A stretch of DNA of 64,000 nucleotides, from the NCBI RefSeq assembly GCF_044923475.1, contig NZ_CP137338.1:4030001-4094000 (forward strand), written 5' to 3'. The notes below the pieces were generated by a model that saw only the letters and a list, made by a program, of their open reading frames with translations, searched no databases and was not told the origin of the DNA. This stretch comes from JAAURS01 sp044923475. Its GTDB lineage: Bacteria; Cyanobacteriota; Cyanobacteriia; Thermosynechococcales; Thermosynechococcaceae. Numbering within the stretch: position 1 is the first letter of the stretch; every line of letters begins with the position of its first letter. A program made the position numbers and the translations under genes. Shown piece by piece: positions 26,572 through 35,055 of the stretch.

Positions 26572-26967
26572 TTTGCGCCAGTCAGAGTATCTAGAAATTG
26601 CAGTTTTCTACAAAATGTATGCCTAACTATTTATTCAACCGCGTACAGCGGTCTAACACACGTAGGTGACATGTTATCCTGCATATTGCAATCTAACTCC
26701 AAAATGCAGGATTTATACAGCTTTTGCAATCTAACTCCACGTCCAACGGAGTTAGATTGGACTTTTATCAATAAACCATAACCTCACTGGGTCAAAATCC
26801 TGCCAAACAGGGAATTCTCGAGCGCAGCGGTTTAACATTCCTCCATAGCGTATTATCTATAGTCAGTCACTTCATCTGAGTTCGATATTTGACGCACAAA
26901 AAATGCACGATCGAGAGAGACAAGGCATGAGAAGCTCAAATGAACACTCATACAGCAACTTCAATTG
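26572..26967. other. 396-bp stretch before livM with nested hairpins
   Basis: No gene supported. It holds a second GCCTAAC motif near 26620 followed by a small hairpin (CCGCGTACAGCGG), which could be a degenerate attC, and the hairpin cluster at 26677-26759. It forms the right junction of the foreign DNA; any promoter now serving livM-livG must lie here. Confidence 0.5.
26677..26759. repeat. Nested, mutually exclusive hairpins with a repeated 12-mer
   Basis: CAATCTAACTCC occurs at 26689-26700 and again at 26727-26738; the second copy pairs perfectly with GGAGTTAGATTG at 26748-26759 over a 9-nt loop. The first copy could pair with the same arm instead, and it sits inside another stem (TCCTGCAT 26677-26684 with ATGCAGGA 26704-26711). 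The layout allows two alternative folds. Confidence 0.6.
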
Positions 26968-27906
26968 ATGGCTGACTTTATTGCCACTTACGGCGCTCTT
27001 CTGATTTCAATGCTGCTGGGAGCAATGTTGGGTTTGTCCCTATACCTACCGCTAATGGCGGGCCAGCTTTCCCTCGCCAGCCCCGGCTTCTATGCTTTGG
27101 GGGGCTACGTTGCCGCCATTTTCTCCACCAGAGTGCCCCAACCCGCCACAGGCGAACTGTTTCCGCTGTACTGGCTATTCCTGGAAATGGCGATCGCCGC
27201 CATCCTCTGCGGCATCCTAGGCATTCTCGTAGGGGTTCCGGCCCTGCGGCTCAAAGGGATTTACTTGGCGATCGCCACCATCGCCTTTGTCGAAATTCTG
27301 CGCATCCTGTCGCTGAATCTAGACATAACAGGCGGAGCCGTAGGCATCTTCGGGATTCCGCAACCTTTTAACAGCGCCATTGAATACCTGTGGGTCGTGT
27401 TGCCCCTGTTGCTGCTGAGCGTAGCCTTTGTCTATCGCCTCGAAAAAATCCGCGTGGGTCGCGCCTTTGTCGCCCTGCGCGAAGACGAGCTGGCCGCCGA
27501 TGCGATGGGCATTAATCCTACTTACTATAAGGTCTTGGCCTTTACCCTAGGCGCAATTTTGGCGGGCGTAGCCGGAGCCGTGAGCGCCCATTTCCTAAAC
27601 ACCTGGAACGCCCGTCAAGGCACCTTCGATGCCAGTATTATTTACCTAACCTTTGTCCTCATTGGCGGCTCCCGCACCTATCTAGGGCCAGTTTTAGGCG
27701 GAATGCTGTTTACAGCACTGCCGGAAATCTTGAGGGCGGTGGGCGATGTGCCGGGGCTGCCTTTATGGTTAGGGCAATTTCTAAAGGAGGGACGACTGAT
27801 CGTGTTTGGACTGCTGATCGTGTTGGGTACAATTTTCTTCCCCCAAGGATTGGTTACGCCCGGACTATTTCAACGCCCCAAGCTCGAGCGGGAGCGGCAA
27901 AAATAA
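26968..27906 (+). CDS. livM: Branched-chain amino-acid ABC permease, LivM type
   Basis: 312 aa from the ATG at 26968 (a TTG lies one codon upstream). About nine membrane spans with LivM blocks: LSLASPGFYALGGYVAAIFS, GVPALRLKGIYLAIATIAFVEI, the coupling stretch ALREDELAADAMGINPTYYK, and FVLIGGSRTYLGPVLGGMLF. It partners LivH, whose gene is now 3.7 kb upstream across the insertion. Its stop overlaps the livG start by one base (TAATG). Confidence 0.93.
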   Translation: MADFIATYGALLISMLLGAMLGLSLYLPLMAGQLSLASPGFYALGGYVAAIFSTRVPQPATGELFPLYWLFLEMAIAAILCGILGILVGVPALRLKGIYLAIATIAFVEILRILSLNLDITGGAVGIFGIPQPFNSAIEYLWVVLPLLLLSVAFVYRLEKIRVGRAFVALREDELAADAMGINPTYYKVLAFTLGAILAGVAGAVSAHFLNTWNARQGTFDASIIYLTFVLIGGSRTYLGPVLGGMLFTALPEILRAVGDVPGLPLWLGQFLKEGRLIVFGLLIVLGTIFFPQGLVTPGLFQRPKLERERQK

Positions 27907-28661
27907 TGTTGGAAGTACAGCAGCTCACGCGACGGTTTGGCGGATTGGTCGCGGTCAACCAGGTCTCTTTTAGCATCCAGTCAGGGGAAATTTTTGGGTT
28001 GATCGGGCCGAATGGCGCGGGTAAAACGACGCTCTTTAATTTGGTCACGGGCTTAATTCCACCGACAAGCGGTCGAATCATGTTTGATGGCGTGCCGTTG
28101 GATCGACAACAGCCCTACCAAATTGCCGCCAAAGGCATTGCCCGCACCTTTCAAAATATCCGCCTTTTCAAAGATCTCTCCGCTCAGGAAAACGTCTCGA
28201 TCGCCCAACACGTCCACACGCGCAGCGGCGTACTGACAGGTGTTTTAGGGCTGTCCCCCGCCCCGCAGGAGGAGCGCGAGATCCGCATCAAGGCGACTGA
28301 ATTATTGGAACTGGTGGGGTTGCAGGATCGCGCCCAAGAGAAGGCGCAAAACCTATGCTACGGCGATCAGCGTCGACTCGAAATCGCACGCGCCCTGGCG
28401 CTTCAGCCCAAGCTGCTGCTCCTAGACGAACCCGCTGCTGGCATGAATCCCAACGAAAAACAGTCCCTTAGCGCCTTTATCCGCGATCTCAGAGATCGGT
28501 TTGACCTGACGGTATTGTTGATCGAGCATCACGTGCCGCTGGTGATGGGCCTGTGCGATCGCATTGCAGTCCTCGATTTCGGGCAGATCATCGCCCTCGG
28601 AGAACCCGCTCGAGTTAAAAACGATCCTGCCGTAATTGCAGCTTATTTGGGAAATGAATAA
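27906..28661 (+). CDS. livG: Branched-chain amino-acid ABC ATPase, LivG type
   Basis: 251 aa; the ATG at 27906 overlaps the livM stop. Walker A GLIGPNGAGKTTLFNLVTGL, Q-loop TFQNIRLFKDLSAQENV, signature-region LCYGDQRRLEIARALAL, Walker B LLLLDEPAAGMNP, and the switch H in LLIEHHVPLV. It energises amino-acid uptake. The usual companion LivF-type ATPase is not in this window, as in cyanobacterial Nat systems where it is encoded separately. Confidence 0.94.
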   Translation: MLEVQQLTRRFGGLVAVNQVSFSIQSGEIFGLIGPNGAGKTTLFNLVTGLIPPTSGRIMFDGVPLDRQQPYQIAAKGIARTFQNIRLFKDLSAQENVSIAQHVHTRSGVLTGVLGLSPAPQEEREIRIKATELLELVGLQDRAQEKAQNLCYGDQRRLEIARALALQPKLLLLDEPAAGMNPNEKQSLSAFIRDLRDRFDLTVLLIEHHVPLVMGLCDRIAVLDFGQIIALGEPARVKNDPAVIAAYLGNE

Positions 28662-29173
28662 ACTCTCATCTTGACCTCCGAGAGACTCCCGACCACAGCG
28701 CGGTAGCGCTTGGCGGGAGAGGGATACTTCGACAGGCTCAGTAACAAGGAGCGGCAATGTAGCGAAGCGGAATTGCCAAACTCTTGCTGTATAATAACTT
28801 TGGTCGTTGACCCACCCGCGACAACGGAGACATAAAGCCTAACACCAAAGTTTTTCTGCACCCGCAGAAAACGGCGAGGAAAAGTTGGTAGACCGGGAAA
28901 AGATTGACGGGCAATGGTAATACATCCCCGATTGACGCAAAATCCATAAACATTTGTTTGTGACTCAATAAAACCGCAGGGCTTGCGGGGCTAGTCTGTG
29001 GAGCGAACATAAGACCAAAACTCCTAGAGGGTAGAGGCAGTTGCGATGAAGCAGAAACTCAAATCGTGAGGTTTGGGAATCCCCCACCACACCGTTAGGT
29101 TGGTGGCGGGAGGATGTCAATGTCTGGGTTATTCAGTCCGTGAAAACACTCAAACGATTCGGGTTGTTTCTGC
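28662..29173. other. 512-bp degenerate region with IS605-type debris
   Basis: No intact gene. A hairpin (CTCCCGACCACAGCGCGGTA then GCGCTTGGCGGGAG) lies at about 28687-28721 after livG and may end the transporter transcript or be another element end. The rest includes the TnpB-tail remnant listed separately. Confidence 0.5.
28920..29120 (+). mobile_element. IS200/IS605-type right-end remnant with decayed TnpB tail
   Basis: Plus-strand codons read like the end of TnpB (DAKSINIC, then after a stop LNKTAGLAGLVCGANIRPK and ...CDEAETQ), i.e. the DHNAAINI and TAGLAG regions seen in cyanobacterial TnpB. It is followed by GGGAATCCCCCACCAC, a hairpin with GTTGGTGGCGGG, and GGAGGATGTCAA, the kind of right end seen in these elements. 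No zinc-finger region or left end is visible, so it is a truncated fossil. Confidence 0.4.
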
Positions 29174-29635
29174 GTGGTCGCATTACAAACTCAACTCAAG
29201 TCAATCGCGTACGGGAGCGATGCGTATCGACAAGCGGCTCGGATTCGATATCGCTTGTTTTATCAAGCGCACGACATTTCGTTTGAATCGATTTTTGACG
29301 CGCCGGAAGATCGAGATCTACATCTCGCGATCGTCGAACGTTCGAGCAATTGCGTTTTGGCCTACGGTCGGTTAAGGCAGCACAGTTTTAACGAATTCCA
29401 GATTTACCAAATGGTTGTCTTGCCAGAGTTCCAAGGGCAAGGACTGGGAGCGCGCATCCTTCAAGGCTTGACCGCAGCCGCAATCGATCGGGGAGCCGCG
29501 CTTTTGCGGCTCGACGCCAGAGTGGAGAAAGTACCGTTTTATCAAAAGTTTGGGTTTGAGTCTTTTGGCAACGTGTTTCCCTCATCTATGACGGGCGTAC
29601 CGCACATTAGAATGCAGAAGAAGATTGCCCAGTAG
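29174..29635 (+). CDS. GNAT-family N-acetyltransferase
   Basis: 153 aa. GNAT core with the acetyl-CoA loop QGQGLGARILQGLTAAAIDRG, preceded by IYQMVVLPEFQ and followed by LRLDARVEKVPFYQKFGFES. Enzymes of this subfamily (ElaA-like or similar) transfer acetyl groups to small molecules or proteins; substrate unknown. The end of the gene overlaps a decayed DUF433 frame on the other strand. Confidence 0.88.
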   Translation: MVALQTQLKSIAYGSDAYRQAARIRYRLFYQAHDISFESIFDAPEDRDLHLAIVERSSNCVLAYGRLRQHSFNEFQIYQMVVLPEFQGQGLGARILQGLTAAAIDRGAALLRLDARVEKVPFYQKFGFESFGNVFPSSMTGVPHIRMQKKIAQ

Positions 29636-29810
29636 CTTTTTTCACAGAATAATCCAGCTTGTGTGCAGCATAGATAAGCGCTACTTTGAGCTCGTCCATC
29701 TCCACGTCTGGTATTTCCTCTAGAATTTGCTCAGCACTCAAACCTGCGGCAAATAAGTCTCTAAGACATCGGAAACTCGAAAAGATCCGAGCCTAGCTAG
29801 CAGAAACGAG
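29607..29810 (-). pseudogene. Frameshifted DUF433 antitoxin remnant
   Basis: On the minus strand, one frame reads GSFRVSDVLE and, after a shift of frame, RDLFAAGLSAEQILEEIPDV then LKVALIYAAHKLDY, the C-terminal half of a DUF433 (VapB-like) antitoxin. The N-terminal part is lost where the glycosyltransferase gene ends, and the tail overlaps the GNAT gene. No toxin partner is present. Confidence 0.55.
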
Positions 29811-29814
29811 CAAC

Positions 29815-30987
29815 CTAGCGTTCGATCGGTACTGCCTTCGGGACCTGAAAAAGCTGCGCGTAAAATCGCTCCAGACGATCGATATTGGTCGTCAGCGAAT
29901 ACCGATCTAACACTCGAGCGCGCGCCTTTTTGCCGAGTAACTCGGACATTTCGGGCTGGTGGGCAAATAAGGGGAGCAGCGTCTGAAGCTCGCTCCGCGC
30001 CCGCTGCGGGTTTAAAACGATTCCAGCCCCGCCGCTTAAGACCTCGCCATCGGCACCCACATCCGTTGCCATGCAGGCCACACCGCATCCCATAGCCTCC
30101 AAGAGCGACAGGGATAGCCCTTCCACAAAGGATGGCAAAATAAATACATCGGCGCCGCGCAAAATATCGATGCGGCGCTGTTCGTCTAGAATATTGCCCA
30201 TCCACAAAATATTGTGCTCGGGGCCGTAAGCGGGCATGAGAGAGGTGAGTAAAGAACCATCCCCTACCAGCACTAGCTTGCAGTCGTCGGGCATTGCTGC
30301 CTGCCGCCACGCCCTCAGCAAAGCTTCGACATTTTTTTCGACGGCAATTCTCCCTTGATAGACAAAGACGCGGTTCGCATTGATTTCATCGCTAAACCGA
30401 GATGGCCCTGGGGAATACTTCTGGACATCGACTCCATTTGGAATGACGATCAGCCGTTCTAGGGGCACTCCCAAACGGTGCAACAGCTCTTTCTGCGCTT
30501 CGCAAAAGATAATAACCGCGTCGTAGTTGGCTAAAAAGGGCGCGTAGAGCTGGTACATAAACTGCTGCGTCCCCGAAGACAAGTTGCGATGCTTGTGGCT
30601 GAAGGGCGGGTGAAACGTCGCAACCAACGGCACCCCTAGCTCCTCGCAAATTTCCGGCAGGACAAAATCGAGGGGAGAGAGGGTGAGAGAGGCGTGCACC
30701 AAGTCTGGCTTTAGGTCCTGAAGGGACTGGGCCAACACTTTACTGGAGCGCAGGCTGGGGATGGTATAAATTTGAGACTTATAAATAAATGGCAGCGTCA
30801 CTTCTTGACACTCTGCTTGTAAGGAACGAGGCGTGGGATCGTTCCCGGAAAATTCAACCTCTTCTTCTTGAGCAAAGTGAAGGAAACTGACTTGATAGCC
30901 CCGATCTAAAAGGGCATTCGTGACTTCTCGACTGTAGGTGACATTGCCGCAGGCAGGCGACCGTTTTCCAATCCAAGCAATATGCAT
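29815..30987 (-). CDS. GT4-family glycosyltransferase
   Basis: 390 aa, GT-B fold. N-terminus MHIAWIGKRSPACGNVTYS, acceptor-side ATFHPPFSHKHRNL, GVPLERLIVIPNGVDVQKYS, RVFVYQGRIAVEKNVEALLR, and the donor-binding EX7E region FILPSFVEGLSLSLLEAMGC. It transfers a sugar from a nucleotide-sugar donor; glycolipid or polysaccharide synthesis is likely but the product is unknown. The MFS gene upstream ends 8 bp before its start, suggesting co-transcription. Confidence 0.92.
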   Translation of the reverse strand: MHIAWIGKRSPACGNVTYSREVTNALLDRGYQVSFLHFAQEEEVEFSGNDPTPRSLQAECQEVTLPFIYKSQIYTIPSLRSSKVLAQSLQDLKPDLVHASLTLSPLDFVLPEICEELGVPLVATFHPPFSHKHRNLSSGTQQFMYQLYAPFLANYDAVIIFCEAQKELLHRLGVPLERLIVIPNGVDVQKYSPGPSRFSDEINANRVFVYQGRIAVEKNVEALLRAWRQAAMPDDCKLVLVGDGSLLTSLMPAYGPEHNILWMGNILDEQRRIDILRGADVFILPSFVEGLSLSLLEAMGCGVACMATDVGADGEVLSGGAGIVLNPQRARSELQTLLPLFAHQPEMSELLGKKARARVLDRYSLTTNIDRLERFYAQLFQVPKAVPIER

Positions 30988-30994
30988 TTAAACC

Positions 30995-32530
30995 TTAAGC
31001 AGATTCGCGGGAGGTTAATTCAGCCGTACCGGAAATATACCAGGTTAAGAGACCCCCTGTCACAACCAGCGCAGCTAAGCTAAGCAGCACCCACTGGAGG
31101 CCAAAGAAGGTTTCGGCAACGCCTGCCAGGGCTAGGGGTAAGCTGAGGGCAATGTTGACGGCATTGTTCTGAATTCCAAAAACTTTACCCCGCAATTCTT
31201 CTGGGGTTTGCTCTTGCATGGTGGTTTGCATGGGTACGCCCACCAGTGCGGCAAAAACGCCAATGGCGGATAGAAGCTCTAAAGAAAACCAGAGGTGCTG
31301 GGTTGTAAAAGCCAGCCCGAAGAATGCCGCTCCCATGCCTAGGGATCCGCAGAAACTCAAGATGCGGTACGAAACGCGATGGACGATCCGGTTGAGTACG
31401 GTGATGCCTACCACCATCCCAACGCCTCCTGCGGCCAGCAATATCCCAAAGTTTGTCGGATCTTCGAGTAAAACTTCAGCCATCCGCACGACCAGCACGG
31501 CGAGTGCGGCAAAAATTGAAAACAAGATGACGAGTTGGATCAGTGCGGCTTTGATGCGGCGGTGGGCGTTAATAAACCTCAGTCCATCTTTAATGTCAGC
31601 CCAGACCTGACTCATCTCCGTGACTTGGGGACGGCTGACTTCATTAGTGGACAAAAACACGAGCAGCAGTCCGGCGATCGCATAACTCCCCCCCACGACT
31701 AATTCGCGGCTGAAGGATCCCAGCCAGGGCAGATGGCCCAGCAGGGCTGTCGAAACCTCAAGCAGCGGATCGCCTGCCGCAAATCCCACGACCACCGCCA
31801 ACATCATCGTAAAGGTATAGAGCGAATTGGCGCTCAGGAGCTGCGGTTTATCCACGATGAGCGGAATCGTAGACTGCTCTGCTGGGGCAAAAAACTGCGT
31901 CAGGGTAGACACCAAAAACGTGACCCCTAAAACCATCCAAAAGCCAAGGGGGACCTGTAAAAAGTTACCGTAGGACTTGACAGTCCACAGCAGCAAGGGC
32001 AGCACCAGCACCAGCCCGCCCCTGAGGACATTGGTGAGAATCATGGTCCATTTTTTAGACCAGCGATCGACCAGCACCCCGGCAAAGGATCCGAATAGGA
32101 CTGCCGGAATGGTAAATGCCACCATTACAGACGAAACCCAGCCGCTTACGGTCTGGCCTTCTGCCTGAAACTGGGTTGTAATCAGCGCGATCATGAGGAC
32201 GAGGTAGACTTTATCGGCGAGCTGGGAGAAGACTTGCCCCGCCCACAAAAATAAAAAGTTGCGGTTTTGGAGGACTTTCCAAAAACTGGGCTGAACCTCG
32301 CCGAAGGCAGCGTCTAAAATTGTATCCATAGGCGATTCAGAATTATGTCCGACCTCGCTGAGTTCTGCTTTGGTTGCGTTGCCGATCGTGCTCCTATTTG
32401 TATCGCTCGAGCCAGTTAGGGGAGGCCGGGACGCACCTGGAGCGCCATTGGGCGATCGCTGCGCCCCTGGAGTCCGCAGTGGCGAGTTGAGGGTATCTTG
32501 CTGGGAAGACGAGTCGGGCGCACGAGTCAT
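30995..32530 (-). CDS. Major facilitator superfamily transporter
   Basis: 511 aa. The first ~85 residues are polar and S/P/T-rich, unusual for the family, then 12 predicted spans start at about FLFLWAGQVFSQLADKVYLV. The MFS A-like loop is GVLVDRWSKKWTM. Sequence style resembles the enterobactin-exporter-like/MFS_3 group. The ATG at 32530 overlaps the recO stop (ATGA), showing translational coupling. Substrate unknown. Confidence 0.88.
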   Translation of the reverse strand: MTRAPDSSSQQDTLNSPLRTPGAQRSPNGAPGASRPPLTGSSDTNRSTIGNATKAELSEVGHNSESPMDTILDAAFGEVQPSFWKVLQNRNFLFLWAGQVFSQLADKVYLVLMIALITTQFQAEGQTVSGWVSSVMVAFTIPAVLFGSFAGVLVDRWSKKWTMILTNVLRGGLVLVLPLLLWTVKSYGNFLQVPLGFWMVLGVTFLVSTLTQFFAPAEQSTIPLIVDKPQLLSANSLYTFTMMLAVVVGFAAGDPLLEVSTALLGHLPWLGSFSRELVVGGSYAIAGLLLVFLSTNEVSRPQVTEMSQVWADIKDGLRFINAHRRIKAALIQLVILFSIFAALAVLVVRMAEVLLEDPTNFGILLAAGGVGMVVGITVLNRIVHRVSYRILSFCGSLGMGAAFFGLAFTTQHLWFSLELLSAIGVFAALVGVPMQTTMQEQTPEELRGKVFGIQNNAVNIALSLPLALAGVAETFFGLQWVLLSLAALVVTGGLLTWYISGTAELTSRESA

Positions 32531-33447
32531 GGGCAAGCAGCAGCAACGGTAATGGAGTCAGACTGAACCGAAAACGAGCGATTGGGGGAAGGCGGAAAAC
32601 AGCTCTCCAGTAAGGCTGCCGAACGAATGGGGCGATCGGTGTGGTACTGCACGTAGTGTCGCAGTGCCTGTTCTACCTTAAGCCATTCTCGAGGAGAGTC
32701 TGCGAGGGCGAGGAGTTCGGGGGGAGGGGTATGGGCTTGAGGTAAGGCTTCCCGCACCCGAAAGAGTTGCTGCAGGAGCATCAGTTCCGGTGCTGAAAGG
32801 GTGAGGGCGCTACGCTGGGACGATGGCTGCCCGTAGGCTGAGGGTTGCTCTTGGGCGTTGAAGCTTCGAGCGGGTAAGACCTCATCCGTGGGCAGGACGA
32901 CGCCCCCCGATAAGGGGCTAAAAACTACCCTACCACTCCCAATTGCTCCAGGATCGACAATCTGACCGGATAGGCAGCATCGATCGACTTGGGGCAGAAT
33001 GCCACCCAAATGGAGCAGTTGGACGATGCCGTATAAGAGATGAACGAGGGGGGCTTGACCGGGTTCGCTGGCCGCCAGATCGGCGAGGCGCTGGCACAGC
33101 CAGTCGAATACTTCTCCGGTGGTGTCGTGGCTGGAGGTTTGGTTCAGGATCGTTTCGGCCCAGTATTGCCCGACCGTCAGTTTTGCTAAGTTGCGGCTTA
33201 GGGCAGGATAGGACTCGATGGTTTCTGCTTGGGCAATTCGATCGAGCGATCGCCCTTTGCTCAGCATCAAATGGTTTACCACAAACAGCTCGCCCCGCCC
33301 GCCTAGTTTAGACTTAGGCTTGCGAGCGCCGGAGGCCACTGCCCGAACCAATCCAAATTCGCGGGTGAGGATGGTCAAGATCCGGTCGGCTTCGCCTAGG
33401 GGAACGCTTTTGAGGTTTATACCTGTAGCTTTGTAGGTTTGACTCAT
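32527..33447 (-). CDS. recO: DNA repair protein RecO
   Basis: 306 aa. N-terminal OB fold with YKATGINLKSVPLGEADRIL and the basic patch SGARKPKSKLGGRGELF; helical C-terminal domain with QYWAETIL and LHLGGILPQVDRCCLSGQ. RecO anneals strands and loads RecA with RecR in gap repair. A linker around residues 200-230 is longer than in E. coli RecO. It is first of a minus-strand unit leading into the MFS and glycosyltransferase genes. Confidence 0.93.
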   Translation of the reverse strand: MSQTYKATGINLKSVPLGEADRILTILTREFGLVRAVASGARKPKSKLGGRGELFVVNHLMLSKGRSLDRIAQAETIESYPALSRNLAKLTVGQYWAETILNQTSSHDTTGEVFDWLCQRLADLAASEPGQAPLVHLLYGIVQLLHLGGILPQVDRCCLSGQIVDPGAIGSGRVVFSPLSGGVVLPTDEVLPARSFNAQEQPSAYGQPSSQRSALTLSAPELMLLQQLFRVREALPQAHTPPPELLALADSPREWLKVEQALRHYVQYHTDRPIRSAALLESCFPPSPNRSFSVQSDSITVAAACP

Positions 33448-34019
33448 GCCGAGATAGGGCTAACCTGCAGTTTGAGAATTTAGAGTTCGCGGTACTGTCC
33501 GCGATAGACGCAGAACCGAGGTTCGGATCGGCTCTCTCTAGTGTAGGTTAGGACTTACGCAAGCAGGTTTGTCTCGATCGATCTCTGAGCTGGGCTGAGC
33601 TCGAAGAGACGCCATATCAAAGATTGGCGAGTGGAGCGAGTTTAAGATTTTTCAATAAAAGCCGAGATATTTTGACGGGACACCCGCGCTCTAGCTGTCC
33701 CCAGATGAGCCGGGCTAGCTCGCTGAAATTGGTCAGCAATTGCCCCCCTTGCGTTTGCTCGGGCAAGGCGATCGCGGTTGCATCGATACGGGACCGAGTC
33801 CGGTTGGCGATCGCACTTCCTTTACTTTTGATAAAAAGGTTTTTGCTCGACCTTTCGGTTTGTGGCAGCGATCGACCCAACACCGCCTAGTCTTGCGTTC
33901 TGGAGCGAATCGTTTGCCGGGATTATTATCCACGAGGATATAGCTATGCTTGAGGTGCGCTCATATACTACATCGCTCAAAATTCTTGGATCGCTAATTG
34001 ATTAAATTAGCAAAGATTT
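33448..34019. other. 572-bp intergenic stretch, possible gene debris
   Basis: Two 88-codon frames on opposite strands (33617-33883 and 33624-33890) overlap each other. The minus-strand one ends LARLIWGQLERGCPVKISRL and may be a fragment of a lost gene, but I recognise no family. It contains GCGATCGC-type sites and the promoter region of the DUF433 gene. Confidence 0.4.
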
Positions 34020-34256
34020 ATGACTGAGCCATTATTACAGAGAATTTCAATTAGCCCAGATATCTGTCATGGGAAGCCTTGTATTCGAGGCTTACGATAT
34101 CCAGTTGAGTTTATTCTGGAGCTTCTTAGTTCTGGGATGACCCATGAAGAGATTTTGGCGGACTATGACGACTTAGAGGAAGCGGACATTTTAGCAACCT
34201 TATTGTTTGCAGCTCGTCTTAGCCAAGTCAAGAGTGTTTATCGATTGGCATCATGA
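34020..34256 (+). CDS. DUF433 (VapB-like) antitoxin
   Basis: 78 aa, complete. The DUF433 pattern is clear: ISISPDICHGKPCIRGLRYP, VEFILELLSSGMTHEEILAD, YDDLEEADILATLLFAAR. This is a winged-helix antitoxin normally paired with a DUF5615 PIN-like toxin. The toxin gene overlaps its stop codon (ATGA) but is truncated, so the antitoxin is orphaned. Confidence 0.88.
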   Translation: MTEPLLQRISISPDICHGKPCIRGLRYPVEFILELLSSGMTHEEILADYDDLEEADILATLLFAARLSQVKSVYRLAS

Positions 34257-34309
34257 AGTTTCTTATTGATGCTCAACGCAACGGCTCCCTTCTCCTTGAT
34301 TTAGAGTAA
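34253..34309 (+). pseudogene. Truncated DUF5615 (PIN-like) toxin
   Basis: The ATG overlaps the antitoxin stop. It reads MKFLIDAQ, the invariant start of DUF5615 toxins with the first catalytic Asp, then diverges (RNGSLLLDLE) and stops after 18 codons; full-length proteins are about 110 aa. A deletion has removed nearly all of the toxin. Confidence 0.7.
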
Positions 34310-35055
34310 GTGGAGGTAGCTTAATGAACCCGATTCAGTTTCGGAGGTTACTAACAGGCTCAGTAGATCGAAAATTACGGCTTTCCCAGAAGATTGTTAC
34401 ACTCGATCCCCCTCAATCCCCTTAACTTCAAGCACTTTGAAGCAATCCCATAATACGGGAATCCCCTGAACTCAGAATGCAAGCACGGGCGACAGCCGAC
34501 CGTTCTTTATCTGCTTGCAGCATCTCTCGAATGGCTGATCTGCCAGGAGTTGGTCTGCTTTTTTAAGAAGCTGTTTTACGTCGTTTGGGCTTGGTCTGCT
34601 TGGCTTCTGCGTTGGTACGCAAGCTTTTGATTCGCTCTAGCAAGACGGATGCGGGTTCGTCGTTAGGGTCTTGGGGGACTAGTTCGCCCTGAAAGGCTTT
34701 TTCTAATAGTGCTGGGGTGAGTCGATCGCATTTGGCACGAGCTTTTTGATAGCGGGATTCTAGGCGATCGGCGAAGGCAAAGAGTTTTTCGACACGGTGG
34801 ACAATTTCCTTTTGTTCTTCAAGGGGAGGGACAGCCAAAGGATAAGGATTAAGGATTTCAAGTTTTATATTTGGCTGTCCGCCACCAGCGTATGAAATTT
34901 GCCGTAAATCTTCTTTTCGATGGCGCAGAAAAAACTCAATGTATCGATTGCTAATTTCATTACCAGTTTCAATGCCTACCATACTATCGGTAAAGCACAT
35001 ATCGTAAGCCAAAAGACCTGTGTTACCAATTGTGGCTCCTACGATAGCAATAACA

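Noticed and set aside
28643..29010. Minus-strand frames of 72-111 codons after livG
   Set aside because: They lie antisense to the IS605-type remnant and hairpins and show no protein pattern.
33617..33890. Two overlapping 88-codon frames on opposite strands
   Set aside because: Neither has a recognised family or a clear ribosome site; possibly debris only.
34563..35012. Stand-alone HsdS-like protein starting MAYDMCFTDSM
   Set aside because: This methionine is internal; upstream codons IVGATIGNTGLL join it to the N-terminal part across the IS.
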